Shown here: one piece after another, positions 33,389 to 41,896 of the stretch | Position numbering within the stretch: position 1 is the stretch's first letter | Layout: each line of letters opens with the position of its first letter | Assembly (NCBI GenBank): GCA_020832455.1 | Contig: JAFIEQ010000013.1 | Location: 1 to 47,930 of the forward strand | Reading direction: 5' to 3' | Length of the DNA: 47,930 nt | Origin: Nitriliruptoraceae bacterium | GTDB lineage: Bacteria; Actinomycetota; Nitriliruptoria; Nitriliruptorales; Nitriliruptoraceae | Notes under the pieces: model-generated | Databases searched by the model: none | The model's input: only the letters and a program-made list of their open reading frames with translations | What the model was told of the DNA's origin: nothing | Made by a program: the position numbers and the translations under genes

Positions 33389-36238
33389 GTGGGGCGGGGG
33401 CGAGTCGGCTGGCGTCACGTGACGGGCGTGCTGACGCTGCCGTTGTTGCTGGTGACGAGCGTGGGCGGCGTCCTCGAACCGGCAGCCGCTGATGAGGCGA
33501 GCGAGCCCGCGGAACTGCACCACGTCGTCGTGATCGACGGGCTGATGGCCTCGGTGGCGGCGGACCGCGGGCTCGGTGACGTCCTCCAGAGCTACGGCAA
33601 CGACCAGATCATCACCGTCAGGGGCCAGGCCGGTGACCGGTCCGGCTCCGTGACGTTCCCCCGGGACCTCACGGTCGGCCGCCACGGCACGGAGGTGCTC
33701 GACCGCGGTTTCTCCGTCCACCTCGCCGACGACCGGGCGTGCGCCCCTCGGACGCTGTCGCTGGACGTCGAGGAGTTCGAGGCCCGCGGCGAGCAGCCCC
33801 GGATCTCGGCTGCCTTCGAGATCGAGTGCGTCGAGCCGGGCATGCGCGTCGCCGGGCTCGTGCGCTTCGGGACCGCCGTCCCGGTCGAGGCCGTCGCGGC
33901 GCCGCCGGTCCGTCCGCAGCCGCGCACCCTCGTCGGCGCTCCCGAGGTCCGCCGTGAGGTGGTCGTCCGGAACCTCGGCGCCGAGGCCGTGACCCTGCCC
34001 GCCGCCGCCATCGGCACGGTCGTGCAACCGTTGACGGGCGGCGTGGCTCCGGGTGCCGCCGACTGGCGGGTGGTCGCGGACGGCTGCCAGGCGGCGCCGC
34101 TGGCGCGGGGCGGATCCTGCAGCGTCGAGGTCGGGTTCCGCCCCGGTGCGGCCGGGCCCCGGTACGCACGCCTCGTGATCGATGACGCGCGGCTGGGCCT
34201 GCGCTCGACCGTCCTGGCGGGCTACGGCCGCGTGCTGCCGCCGCCCCCACCGCTCGATCCGTTGGCCGAGAGCCTCGGCCGGGTCGCGATCACGTTCGGC
34301 CAGCCGGTCACCACCGACGCGAGTCTGACCGCGGTGGTGGTCCGCCGCCGGGTCGCGGACGGCGGGACGTGGGCCGACCTGACGACCCTGCCGGCCCCGA
34401 TCTCGGATCGAACGACCCACGTCGACGCGACGGTCACGCCGGGGGTGCGCTACGAGTACGCGTTGGTCTCCGTCGGCGAGGACGGTCGCGGGCCGCAGGG
34501 ACCGTCGCGGGTTGCGACCAACGCGCGCAGTGACGTGCTCGGGTTGGTGAACGGGGAGACCGCGGTCGGGATGCGGGCGGCAGGTCAGCCGCTCGACTGG
34601 CTCGCCGTGGCCGGGGAGCGGTCCCGCCTGGCGGTGGCGCCCTCGCCCGACGGGCGTTGGGTCGCCGAGGCGCGAGGGTGGCGCGGGGATGCCGACCTGT
34701 GGAAGCGGCCAGCGGTCGGTTCCGGCAAGCCGCTCGCGCTGACCGACCTCCCGGGCGAGAGCATCGACCCCGCATGGTCCCCCGACGGACGGACCATCGC
34801 GTTCACCAACGTGGTCGCCGGGACGCGATCGGTGTGGACGGTGCCGGCGGGCGGAGGCACGCCGAGGAAGGTGCGTGACGGGGTCGCCAACCCGAGCTGG
34901 GACCGTGACGGCCGACACCTGTTCGTCGAGGACCACCGCCCGGGCAGCGGCAGCCTCGCGGGGTTGGTGCGGCTGTCGCTGACCGGCACCCTCGAGGCCG
35001 TCCCGGGTGGGTCGCTTGGGCGCGAACCGGCCGTCTCGCCGGACGGTCGGTTCCTCGCCTACACCGTCCCGAACAGCAGGAACGAGACGGTCGTGGTCGT
35101 GATGAACCTCGGGCGCGAGGGCCAGGGCCATGCATGGGCGTCGAAGCAGGCGTACACGGCCCCGTCCTGGAGCGTCGATGGTCGCCGACTGGTCGTCGAG
35201 GTCACCACCGATCCCGGGACGAGCCGCCGCAAGCGGGGACTCGGCACGTTCACCGTCGCGACCGGCAGCGGCGGCGACCCGGTGCTCACGCGACAGGGGA
35301 CCGACCTCGTGTCGCTCGACGTCGCCGCACCCGCGCCGCGAGCGTTCGGCGTGCACCTCACCTCGGCGCCCGCACGGACCGGGCCGGCGGCGAGCGTGGG
35401 CTTCGGGGTCTGGCAGGCGCCGTCGGGCACGAGCGTGACCTGCAGCCTGAACGGTGCGAAGGCGCAGCCGTGCTCCTCGCCGTGGAAGGGGTCCGGGCTC
35501 GCGACGGGACGGCACCGGCTCGTGATCGAGGCGCGCGAGCTCTCGGGCGTCCGGACGGTCACCTCGCACGTCTGGGACGTCGACGCGACGGCACCCACGG
35601 TCACGGTCACGGCGCCACCGCGGGTGACCCTCGGGGACCGTGTGGGCATCAGCTACCGGGCGAGCGACGCGAGCGGCGTCGCCAGCTACGACGTGCGCAC
35701 CCGTGTGGCGCGCTCCGACGGTGCCTTCGGTGACTGGGTGCTCCCCGCGGGTTGGCAGGGCACGACCGCCACCGCTCGCAGCGTGGCGATCGTCCGCGGA
35801 CGCGAGGTCTGCGTCTCCGTGCGGGCACGCGACACGCTCGGCAACCGCTCGGCGTGGAGCGCGCCACGCTGCACCTCCCGTCCGTTGGACGACCGATCGC
35901 TGGCGACCTCGTCCGGCTGGTCCCGCGGGACCGGTTCGTCGTTCCTCGACGGCACCATCACCTCCACGACGCGTGCCGGCGCGGAGCTCACCCGCGGCGA
36001 GGTCCGTGCCCGCCAGGTCTCCGTCATCGCCACACGCTGTCCGACCTGTGGGACCGCCGACGTGTTCATCGGCACCACCCGCGTCGGACGTCTGGACCTC
36101 ACCGCGCCGACCACGCGGCGGCAGCAGGTCATCGCGCTGCCGGTGCAACCGGCGGTGCGCACGGGCAGGCTCACGATCCGCACGACCTCCTCGGGCCGGC
36201 CCGTCGCCATCGACGGGGTCGCCGTGCGCCGGAGCTGA
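33389..36238 (+). CDS. large secreted protein with TolB-like beta-propeller and Ig-like domains
   Basis: Exported protein of 949 aa. A signal peptide is clear: basic head (RGRVGWRH), hydrophobic LTLPLLLVTSVGGVL, and a cleavage site after PAAA. Then comes a region with an Ig-like/ASPM-like 'choice-of-anchor' pattern (REVVVRNLGAEAV, then CSVEVGFRPGAAGPRYARLVI), a fibronectin-like part (RYEYALVSVGEDGRGP) and a TolB/WD40-like propeller with repeats such as DPAWSPDGRTIAFT, NPSWDRDGRHLFVE and EPAVSPDGRFLAYT. Ig-like modules (TVTVTAPPRVTLGDRVGISYRA) follow. No LPxTG or membrane anchor is seen, so it is probably released or loosely wall-bound. GTG 33389 gives the best signal peptide; a GTG at 33419 lacks the basic head. 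A role in surface binding is likely. Confidence 0.8.
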   Translation: MGRGRVGWRHVTGVLTLPLLLVTSVGGVLEPAAADEASEPAELHHVVVIDGLMASVAADRGLGDVLQSYGNDQIITVRGQAGDRSGSVTFPRDLTVGRHGTEVLDRGFSVHLADDRACAPRTLSLDVEEFEARGEQPRISAAFEIECVEPGMRVAGLVRFGTAVPVEAVAAPPVRPQPRTLVGAPEVRREVVVRNLGAEAVTLPAAAIGTVVQPLTGGVAPGAADWRVVADGCQAAPLARGGSCSVEVGFRPGAAGPRYARLVIDDARLGLRSTVLAGYGRVLPPPPPLDPLAESLGRVAITFGQPVTTDASLTAVVVRRRVADGGTWADLTTLPAPISDRTTHVDATVTPGVRYEYALVSVGEDGRGPQGPSRVATNARSDVLGLVNGETAVGMRAAGQPLDWLAVAGERSRLAVAPSPDGRWVAEARGWRGDADLWKRPAVGSGKPLALTDLPGESIDPAWSPDGRTIAFTNVVAGTRSVWTVPAGGGTPRKVRDGVANPSWDRDGRHLFVEDHRPGSGSLAGLVRLSLTGTLEAVPGGSLGREPAVSPDGRFLAYTVPNSRNETVVVVMNLGREGQGHAWASKQAYTAPSWSVDGRRLVVEVTTDPGTSRRKRGLGTFTVATGSGGDPVLTRQGTDLVSLDVAAPAPRAFGVHLTSAPARTGPAASVGFGVWQAPSGTSVTCSLNGAKAQPCSSPWKGSGLATGRHRLVIEARELSGVRTVTSHVWDVDATAPTVTVTAPPRVTLGDRVGISYRASDASGVASYDVRTRVARSDGAFGDWVLPAGWQGTTATARSVAIVRGREVCVSVRARDTLGNRSAWSAPRCTSRPLDDRSLATSSGWSRGTGSSFLDGTITSTTRAGAELTRGEVRARQVSVIATRCPTCGTADVFIGTTRVGRLDLTAPTTRRQQVIALPVQPAVRTGRLTIRTTSSGRPVAIDGVAVRRS

Positions 36239-36287
36239 GCGACCCGTCCACGCGCTGCTGTCCGGTCCAGCCCGCCTCGGACGAGCG

Positions 36288-36890
36288 TCAGCCAGGCGCC
36301 CCGGTCCGGCGTCGTCGGCGTCGTTCGCGTCGTGCCGCGAGCCCGCGGCGGGCGGCGCCGAACAGGGCGACCACGACCGCCGTCCCGGCCACGAGCAGCA
36401 CCAGGACCAGCGCCAGCGCGAGCAGGGGGTTGGTCACCGCGAACCAGACCACCACCGCCACCAGGCCGTCCTCGACCAGGCTCGCGCCGATGTTGCTGGC
36501 CGGTTCCGGTGAGCTGTTGATGGCCAGCCGGCTGGTGGCCTTCGCCGCGTGCGCGGCGAACGCGAGCCCACCCGATCCCGTCGCGGCCAGGGCCTGCGAG
36601 ACCGAACCCGCATCCCCCGACAGCACCGCACCGAGCGCCGCCGCGCCGAGCGGACGGATCACGGTGTGCACCGTGTCCCAGACGCTGTCGAACCACGGGA
36701 TCTTGTCGGCGACGAACTCGAGCGCGAACATCCCGAGGGCCACGACGAGGATGTCGGTCCGTGTCAGGGACTCGGGCACGTCCGCGACCCCGGTCCGCCC
36801 GAGGATGCTCAGCAGCGCGACGACCCCGTAGAGGTTGATGCCCGACGCCCATCCGGAGCCGGCGACCAGTCCGAGCAGGGCCGTGTCCAT
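36288..36890 (-). CDS. DUF4126 family membrane protein
   Basis: Membrane protein of 200 aa of DUF4126. It opens with LGLVAGSGWASGINLYGVVALL, followed by a second helix (ILVVALGMFALEFVADKIPWFDSVWDTVHTVIRP) with the family's D-K-IP..D..WD pattern, glycine-rich GAVLSGDAGS, and AAHAAKATSRLAINSSPEP, then two helices and a very basic tail (RRERRRRRR). Function is unknown. Its ATG overlaps the stop of the upstream gene by one base (TGATG). It is the last gene of the long leftward operon. Confidence 0.8.
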   Translation of the reverse strand: MDTALLGLVAGSGWASGINLYGVVALLSILGRTGVADVPESLTRTDILVVALGMFALEFVADKIPWFDSVWDTVHTVIRPLGAAALGAVLSGDAGSVSQALAATGSGGLAFAAHAAKATSRLAINSSPEPASNIGASLVEDGLVAVVVWFAVTNPLLALALVLVLLVAGTAVVVALFGAARRGLAARRERRRRRRTGAPG

Positions 36891-38296
36891 CAGCGCGTCC
36901 CGTGGACCGTGAGCCGCCGGTGGACCGCGTCCTCGACGAGCCCGTCGAGCCGATCCGGTGCGAGGCCGGCGTCGCGGACCAGGCTGCTGGCGACGAACGC
37001 GACGTCCGTGCGCCGCTCGAAGCGACGCAGCACCTCGCCGGGGTCCACGCCGTCCAACGCCCCGGCGCTCGCCAGCCGCGTGACGGCGCGCCGCCGCTGC
37101 CAGCCGGCGGGGATCGCGTCGAGGAGCTCGACGGCGAGCTCCCACCGCAACGGTGCGAGGGTTTCGGCGTCCAGCAGCTGCAGTCGCGCCATCGCCTGGT
37201 CACAGCCGCGCAGCGCCCGGGCGAGCTCGTCGCACCGTGCACGCTCGGATCGCGTCCCGGTGTCCCCGGACGCCGAGGCACCACCGTCGGGCTCGGGCGC
37301 CGCATCGTCGGCCAGCGCCCGCAGGTCGCGGCCGGGATCGGCGGGCGAGCCGACCGGGACGGGGGCCGTGCCGTCCTCGGTGGGGGTCCCGTCGCGATCG
37401 CCGGGTTCCGTCCCACCGTCGGCGGCGCCGTCATCGCTCGCGTGGTCGTCGGAGGGAGCCTCGGCGGCGGGTGCCGCGGCCGCCGCGGTGACCCCGACCT
37501 CGGCCAGCTCGGCACCCACGAGGTCGGCATCGACCAGATCGGCCGCCCCGAGCTCGATGCCGCCGAGCTCGATGCCGCCCAGTTCCGTGCTCCCGAGGTC
37601 GATGTCCCCGAGCTCGGTGGATCGCGACCCGCCGTCGTCCGTCCCGCGCTCGTCGGGCAGGCGGTCGAGCTGGGCCTGCTGATCGGCCAGCCGTCGCTCC
37701 GCTGCGGCGAGGCTCTCGTCGGGATCCGTGGGACCGTCGTCGGTGTCGTCGGTCCGCGCTCCCGCACGCGACGCCCCGGCAGCCCCAGCGGCCCCGGCGG
37801 CCACCGCCGCGGCCGTGGCGGCCCCCGGCGGGGTCAGGCCACCGGCATCCTGGGGTGGTGTCGAGCGGTCGGGGGCGGCCCACGACGCGTCCGGCGGCGC
37901 CGGCTCGCCCGCGTCCCCGGATGGCTCGGGCGCCCCGGGTGGCGGCGGCGGACCGGCCAGGTGGCGGTCGATCGACTCCTGGACCATCTGGGCCCGTGCC
38001 TGCGGATCGCGCAGGTCGTCGACGAGCCGAGCGAGGTCGTCGTCCTCCATGTACAGCAGCTGGTCCGCGATCCCACGTACCTGCTCGGCGTCCAGGGTGC
38101 CCCCGCTCGACTCCTCGAGCTGGGCGGCGATCTGCGGGGCGCCCCGCTCACTGAGGGCGCGGGCGAGCAGGCGCCGTTCGTCGGGGGTCAGGCCCCGCAA
38201 CAGCCGGACCGCCTCCGCCAGGATGCGCCCACGACCGAACATCCCGTCGGCCTGTCGCCAACGGTCGAGCAGCGCCGCGACCTGTTCGACGGGCAC
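36890..38296 (-). CDS. disordered hypothetical protein with pentapeptide-like repeats
   Basis: Protein of 468 aa of unknown family. Residues 1-115 are helical (LTPDERRLLARALSERGAPQIAAQLEE and LLYMEDDDLARLVDDL). Residues 116-220 and 270-350 are low-complexity Pro/Ala/Asp/Gly linker. Between them, residues 226-265 hold eight consecutive five-residue units with Leu at the fourth place (STELG, DIDLG, STELG, GIELG, GIELG, AADLV, DADLV, GAELA), as in pentapeptide-repeat proteins. Residues 350-468 are a second helical domain (CDELARALRGCDQAMARLQLLDAETLAP...). The GTG start is 3 nt from the flotillin stop, so it is tightly co-translated and may work with flotillin at the membrane. Confidence 0.65.
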   Translation of the reverse strand: MPVEQVAALLDRWRQADGMFGRGRILAEAVRLLRGLTPDERRLLARALSERGAPQIAAQLEESSGGTLDAEQVRGIADQLLYMEDDDLARLVDDLRDPQARAQMVQESIDRHLAGPPPPPGAPEPSGDAGEPAPPDASWAAPDRSTPPQDAGGLTPPGAATAAAVAAGAAGAAGASRAGARTDDTDDGPTDPDESLAAAERRLADQQAQLDRLPDERGTDDGGSRSTELGDIDLGSTELGGIELGGIELGAADLVDADLVGAELAEVGVTAAAAAPAAEAPSDDHASDDGAADGGTEPGDRDGTPTEDGTAPVPVGSPADPGRDLRALADDAAPEPDGGASASGDTGTRSERARCDELARALRGCDQAMARLQLLDAETLAPLRWELAVELLDAIPAGWQRRRAVTRLASAGALDGVDPGEVLRRFERRTDVAFVASSLVRDAGLAPDRLDGLVEDAVHRRLTVHGTR

Positions 38297-38299
38297 GGC

Positions 38300-39733
38300 T
38301 CAGTCCTCGTCGTCGAACTCGCCGTCGACGTCGCCCTGCCCGGTCAGCCCCCGCAGCAGCGCCGCGAGGTCGACCCCGGACAGGTCCTTGACGATCGGCA
38401 CGGTGGAGGACAACGCCTCCGTGACGTCCCCGGTGAGCTTGGACACGCCCGTCCCGGCACCGGAGCCGTTGGAGATGATCGTGGTCTTGCCGGCGCGTGA
38501 CAGCGGCTCGGACGCGGCGGCGACCACGTCGGGCAGGACCTTGAGCGCCTCGAGCGACAACCCGCCCTCGGTGTAGGCGGCCAACGCCTCGGCGAGCTTG
38601 CGCCGCGAGGTGGCCTCCGCCTCACCACGGGCCAGGATCGCCGACGCCTCGGCCTCCCCGGTCTCGCGGAGCCGTGCTGCCTCGGCGCGGGCCTCGAGCT
38701 CGATCGCCTCCGCCGCACGGGCGCGACGGATCTTGGAGGCCTCCGCCTCCTGCTCGGCCTGGAAGCGCTCGGCCTCCGCGCGGCGTTCCTGGGCGAACTT
38801 GTCGGCCTCGGCGCGCTCACGCACCGTCGCGTCCAGCTCGCGGCGCTGGCGCTCGGCCTCGCGCTCGGCGATCTGGATGTCCTGGACCTTGGTCTCCATC
38901 TCCCCGGCCTTGAGCGCCCGGGCGTTGGCGACGTCGACCTCCTCCTTGATGGAGGCCTTGCGCAGGCTCAGTTCGCGTTCGGAACCGGCGACCTCGGCCT
39001 CGACCGACAGGCGGCGACGCTCCTTCTCCAGCCGGGCGTCCTCCTCCTGCAGCGAGGCATCCCGGTCGTTGTTGGCCTGGGAGATACGCGCGTCACGACG
39101 GGCGCGCTCGATCTCCGGCACACCCAACGCGTCGAGGTAGCCGTTCTCGTCGGTGATCGACTCGAACACGAACGACAGGAAGGCGTAGCCGAGGCTCTGC
39201 AGCTCGTCGGCCGCCTTGGACTTGAGGTCCTCGGTGAAGCGGGCCTGATCGGTGTAGAGGTCGACGACCGACAGGCCGGCCACGATGGTGCGCAGGTGAC
39301 CGGAGACCACCTTGGTCAGCGCGTCCTGGATCTCCGCGACCGACATGCCGAGGAAGTTCGATGCGGCCATGCGCACGATCGGGAAGTCGGTCTCGCGCTC
39401 CGCGGGCGTGACCGGGACCTTGACCGTGGCGGTGCCGTTGACGTTGATCGGGGTGCGCTGGTCACCGGCGAGCACGCCGCGCAGCTGCACGTCGAGCTGC
39501 ATCGCGTGCAGCGGGAAGGTCGATGCCTCCTCGATGAAGGGGGTCACGAACGTCCCGCCACCGACGATGACCCGGAACCCGTCCCGGTCCTTCTTCGCCC
39601 GGCGCCCGTAGACGATCAACGCCTCGTCGGGGCCGATACGGCGGTAGCGGCGGCGGTAGACGAGCCACAGGATCAGCGCGGCGAACGCGAACAGCAACCC
39701 GTAGCCGAGGACGGTGATGAACGTCTGGATCAC
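38300..39733 (-). CDS. flotillin-like SPFH protein
   Basis: Membrane scaffold protein of 477 aa. An N-terminal helix (residues 4-26, FITVLGYGLLFAFAALILWLVY) is followed by basic RRRYRR and an SPFH domain (about 35-210; ALIVYGRRAKKDRDGFRVIVGGGTFVTPFIEEA, then LDVQLRGVLAGDQRTPINVNGTATVKV). A long coiled coil follows (about 210-400), rich in Ala, Glu and Arg, with repeated EAEA/ERRAEA units. The tail has GTGVSKLTGDVTEALSSTVPIVKDLSGVDLAALL, the flotillin C-terminal block. Flotillins form large oligomers in ordered lipid patches. GTG 39731-39733 overlaps the deacetylase stop as GTGA, with GGGGAG upstream. Confidence 0.9.
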   Translation of the reverse strand: MIQTFITVLGYGLLFAFAALILWLVYRRRYRRIGPDEALIVYGRRAKKDRDGFRVIVGGGTFVTPFIEEASTFPLHAMQLDVQLRGVLAGDQRTPINVNGTATVKVPVTPAERETDFPIVRMAASNFLGMSVAEIQDALTKVVSGHLRTIVAGLSVVDLYTDQARFTEDLKSKAADELQSLGYAFLSFVFESITDENGYLDALGVPEIERARRDARISQANNDRDASLQEEDARLEKERRRLSVEAEVAGSERELSLRKASIKEEVDVANARALKAGEMETKVQDIQIAEREAERQRRELDATVRERAEADKFAQERRAEAERFQAEQEAEASKIRRARAAEAIELEARAEAARLRETGEAEASAILARGEAEATSRRKLAEALAAYTEGGLSLEALKVLPDVVAAASEPLSRAGKTTIISNGSGAGTGVSKLTGDVTEALSSTVPIVKDLSGVDLAALLRGLTGQGDVDGEFDDED

Positions 39734-40719
39734 GCGGGCGACTCCCCCTGGGTGGTCGGATCGATCGGGGTGGTCCGGTCGATCGGACGCTGTGGACCAC
39801 GCACCGTACTCCGTCCGTGGCGCCGCCGCGGGAGCCCCCGACCGGGTGCGTCGCGCCCCGGGGCGCGGTCCCCGGGTACGTCGTCCGGGTGCGTGTGGTC
39901 CCCGGACGGGCGATCCGCGGACGCGGGGTCCCACATGCGGTCGCCGACGGTGAGCAGCGCATCGAGGTCGCGGGCGGGCAGCACCAGGAACGCCTCGGCG
40001 GCACCCGTGCCCCCGCGGGTCGCCAACGAGCGCCAACGCGCGAGATCGATGGCCGCCTGCAGATCGAACGCCTGCGCCGCCGTCACGTGCGCGCGCAGCG
40101 CCGCGTGCTTCGCGGCGAGCGTCGCCGTGACGTCGATGACGTGGCTCGGCTGCGGGATCGGCGTGTGCGCCTCGTAGCCCCAGACGTGCTCGTGGTCCGG
40201 GAGCGCGGCGGCGACGGCCCGCGTGACCGCTCGGTGATCGGCGTGCCGCTCGAGCGCCCACGGCGTCAGCACGAGGTCGGGGCGGTCCTCGGTCGCGATG
40301 CGACGGATCGCGCGGGCGATGTCCGGGACGTGATCGGCGAGGTGACCGTCCGGCAGGCCCAGCGCGATCGGGGCCGGTAGCCCGAGTCTGGCCGCGGCGA
40401 TGCCGGCCTCCCGCCGTCGTCGGGTGGCGATCGTGCGCGTGGGCAGCACCGGGCCGATCGAGGCCTCGCCGTCCGAGACCAGCAGGAAGCTCACCCGGGT
40501 GCGCGCCGCCGTCCACCGGGCGACGGTGCCGCCGCAGCCGATCGATTCGTCGTCGGGATGGGGCGCGAGCAGCAGGACGTGGCGGGCACGCGGCAACGTG
40601 CCGAGCGGCAGCCCGGGCAACCCCAGCGACCCGAGTGCCAGGGCACCCGCCACGAACCCACCCGAGGATCGCGGTCGCAGCCGAGCAGCCGTGCGGAGCA
40701 CGGCCCGGGGCAGCATCAT
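39730..40719 (-). CDS. PIG-L family deacetylase
   Basis: Zinc-dependent N-acetylglucosaminyl-deacetylase-like enzyme of 329 aa. The metal site is in LLLAPHPDDESIGCGG (the AHPDDE-type motif), with a further DGEASIG segment, RRREAGIAAARLGL, and the second metal His in LERHADHRAV. Members remove acetyl groups from GlcNAc in GPI precursors, mycothiol or other glycoconjugates; here the two glycosyltransferases upstream suggest a glycolipid. The first 45 residues are basic and mildly hydrophobic. The C-terminal 70 residues are a disordered Arg/Pro/Asp tail. ATG 40719 overlaps the glycosyltransferase stop as ATGA. Confidence 0.85.
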   Translation of the reverse strand: MMLPRAVLRTAARLRPRSSGGFVAGALALGSLGLPGLPLGTLPRARHVLLLAPHPDDESIGCGGTVARWTAARTRVSFLLVSDGEASIGPVLPTRTIATRRRREAGIAAARLGLPAPIALGLPDGHLADHVPDIARAIRRIATEDRPDLVLTPWALERHADHRAVTRAVAAALPDHEHVWGYEAHTPIPQPSHVIDVTATLAAKHAALRAHVTAAQAFDLQAAIDLARWRSLATRGGTGAAEAFLVLPARDLDALLTVGDRMWDPASADRPSGDHTHPDDVPGDRAPGRDAPGRGLPRRRHGRSTVRGPQRPIDRTTPIDPTTQGESPA

Positions 40720-41894
40720 GCGCGGGCGAGACGGTCGTGGGGTCTGGCGTGTGGTGTCGGGCGCCCGGCGCCGTGACGTGTCAGCATGGCCGCCACCGTG
40801 CGGTCCCAGCGGTACTCGGCGGCACGTGCCCGGGCAGCGTGACCACGCACCTGTGGATCGATCCGACGGACCGCGAGCACCGCCTCGGCGAGCCGTTCGC
40901 CGTCGGCGTCGGCCGTCGCACCCGCCGTGGTCACGCGTCGCTGCGGGCTCGGGATACCCAGCAGGGCCGGCACGGCGCCGGACGCGACGGTGACCACCGC
41001 CAGGCCGCAGGCGAGCGCCTCCAGGGCCGCGAGCCCGAAGGCTTCGGTCGGACACGTCGCGAGCGCGACGTCCGCGCCCACGAGCGCGGCCGCGACCTCT
41101 CGAGCGGCCACGTGCCCGCGGAAGGTCACCGGCAGCCGGTCCTGGCGTACCCGCGCTTCCAGCCGGGGACGCAACGGGCCATCACCGATCAGGACGAGCT
41201 CGTGGTGGACACCCCGGCGGACCAGGGCGTGGGAGACGTCCAGGGCGAGTCCGGGACGCTTCTCCCGGGAGAGCCGCGCGACCTGGACCAGTCGCAGGAT
41301 CCCGGCAGACGCCGCGTCCGCGCCACCCGTCGAGCCCGGATCGAGCGGTCGGAAGCGCGCGGGGTCGACACCGAGCGGGATGACCTGCACCCGCGGGTCG
41401 CCCCGGAACCCCTCGGCGCTGTAGGGACTGGCGACGACCACGCCACCGACACGTCGGATCAGCCGGCGGTTCGCCGCCCGTTCCATCATCGGTGCCAGGA
41501 CGCCGAGGTGGGCGACGTGGCGCAGCGTCGTCTCGAGGCGTTCGTGGACCACCAGCGTGGTCGCGATCCCCTGCCGGGCGGCCCAGGGCGCGACCCATGG
41601 CAGGGTGAAGCGGTCGTGGATCTCGATCGCATCGGGCGCCATCGAGCGCAGCGTCCGGCGCACGAGGGTCCGGTCGGTCAGCACCCGGTAGCCGCCGGAG
41701 TTCGGCAGGCGACGCCCCGGCAGTTCGATCCAGTGGGTGCGATCCGCACGGTGCTCGGAGGCGGGCCGTGAGCCGGGGACCACCACCACGCGCTCGTGGC
41801 CGGCGCGCAGGTAGCCCTCCCCGAGCCGTTCCACGACGGTCCGGATCTCACCCGAGGTGGGGGTGATCAGGTTCGCGAGCTGCAGGATCCGCAT
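40716..41894 (-). CDS. GT4-type glycosyltransferase
   Basis: Retaining glycosyltransferase of 392 aa with a GT-B fold. It opens with MRILQLANLITPTSGEIRTVVERLGEGYLRAGHE, has the DAIEIHDRFTLPW acceptor-side loop and VIPLGVDPARFRPL, then LVQVARLSREKRPGLAL. The GT4 donor-binding E-x7-E motif is TEAFGLAALEAL. It likely transfers mannose or a similar sugar from a nucleotide donor to a lipid or small acceptor at the cytoplasmic membrane face. It starts 2 nt after the upstream glycosyltransferase stop and overlaps the deacetylase gene, so order and coupling suggest successive steps of one pathway. Confidence 0.85.
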   Translation of the reverse strand: MRILQLANLITPTSGEIRTVVERLGEGYLRAGHERVVVVPGSRPASEHRADRTHWIELPGRRLPNSGGYRVLTDRTLVRRTLRSMAPDAIEIHDRFTLPWVAPWAARQGIATTLVVHERLETTLRHVAHLGVLAPMMERAANRRLIRRVGGVVVASPYSAEGFRGDPRVQVIPLGVDPARFRPLDPGSTGGADAASAGILRLVQVARLSREKRPGLALDVSHALVRRGVHHELVLIGDGPLRPRLEARVRQDRLPVTFRGHVAAREVAAALVGADVALATCPTEAFGLAALEALACGLAVVTVASGAVPALLGIPSPQRRVTTAGATADADGERLAEAVLAVRRIDPQVRGHAARARAAEYRWDRTVAAMLTRHGAGRPTPHARPHDRLARA

Positions 41895-41896
41895 GC

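Noticed and set aside
33182-36148. Very long minus-strand extension of the channel gene
   Set aside because: The extension is antisense to the secreted propeller protein, and the channel has a strong ribosome site at 33181.
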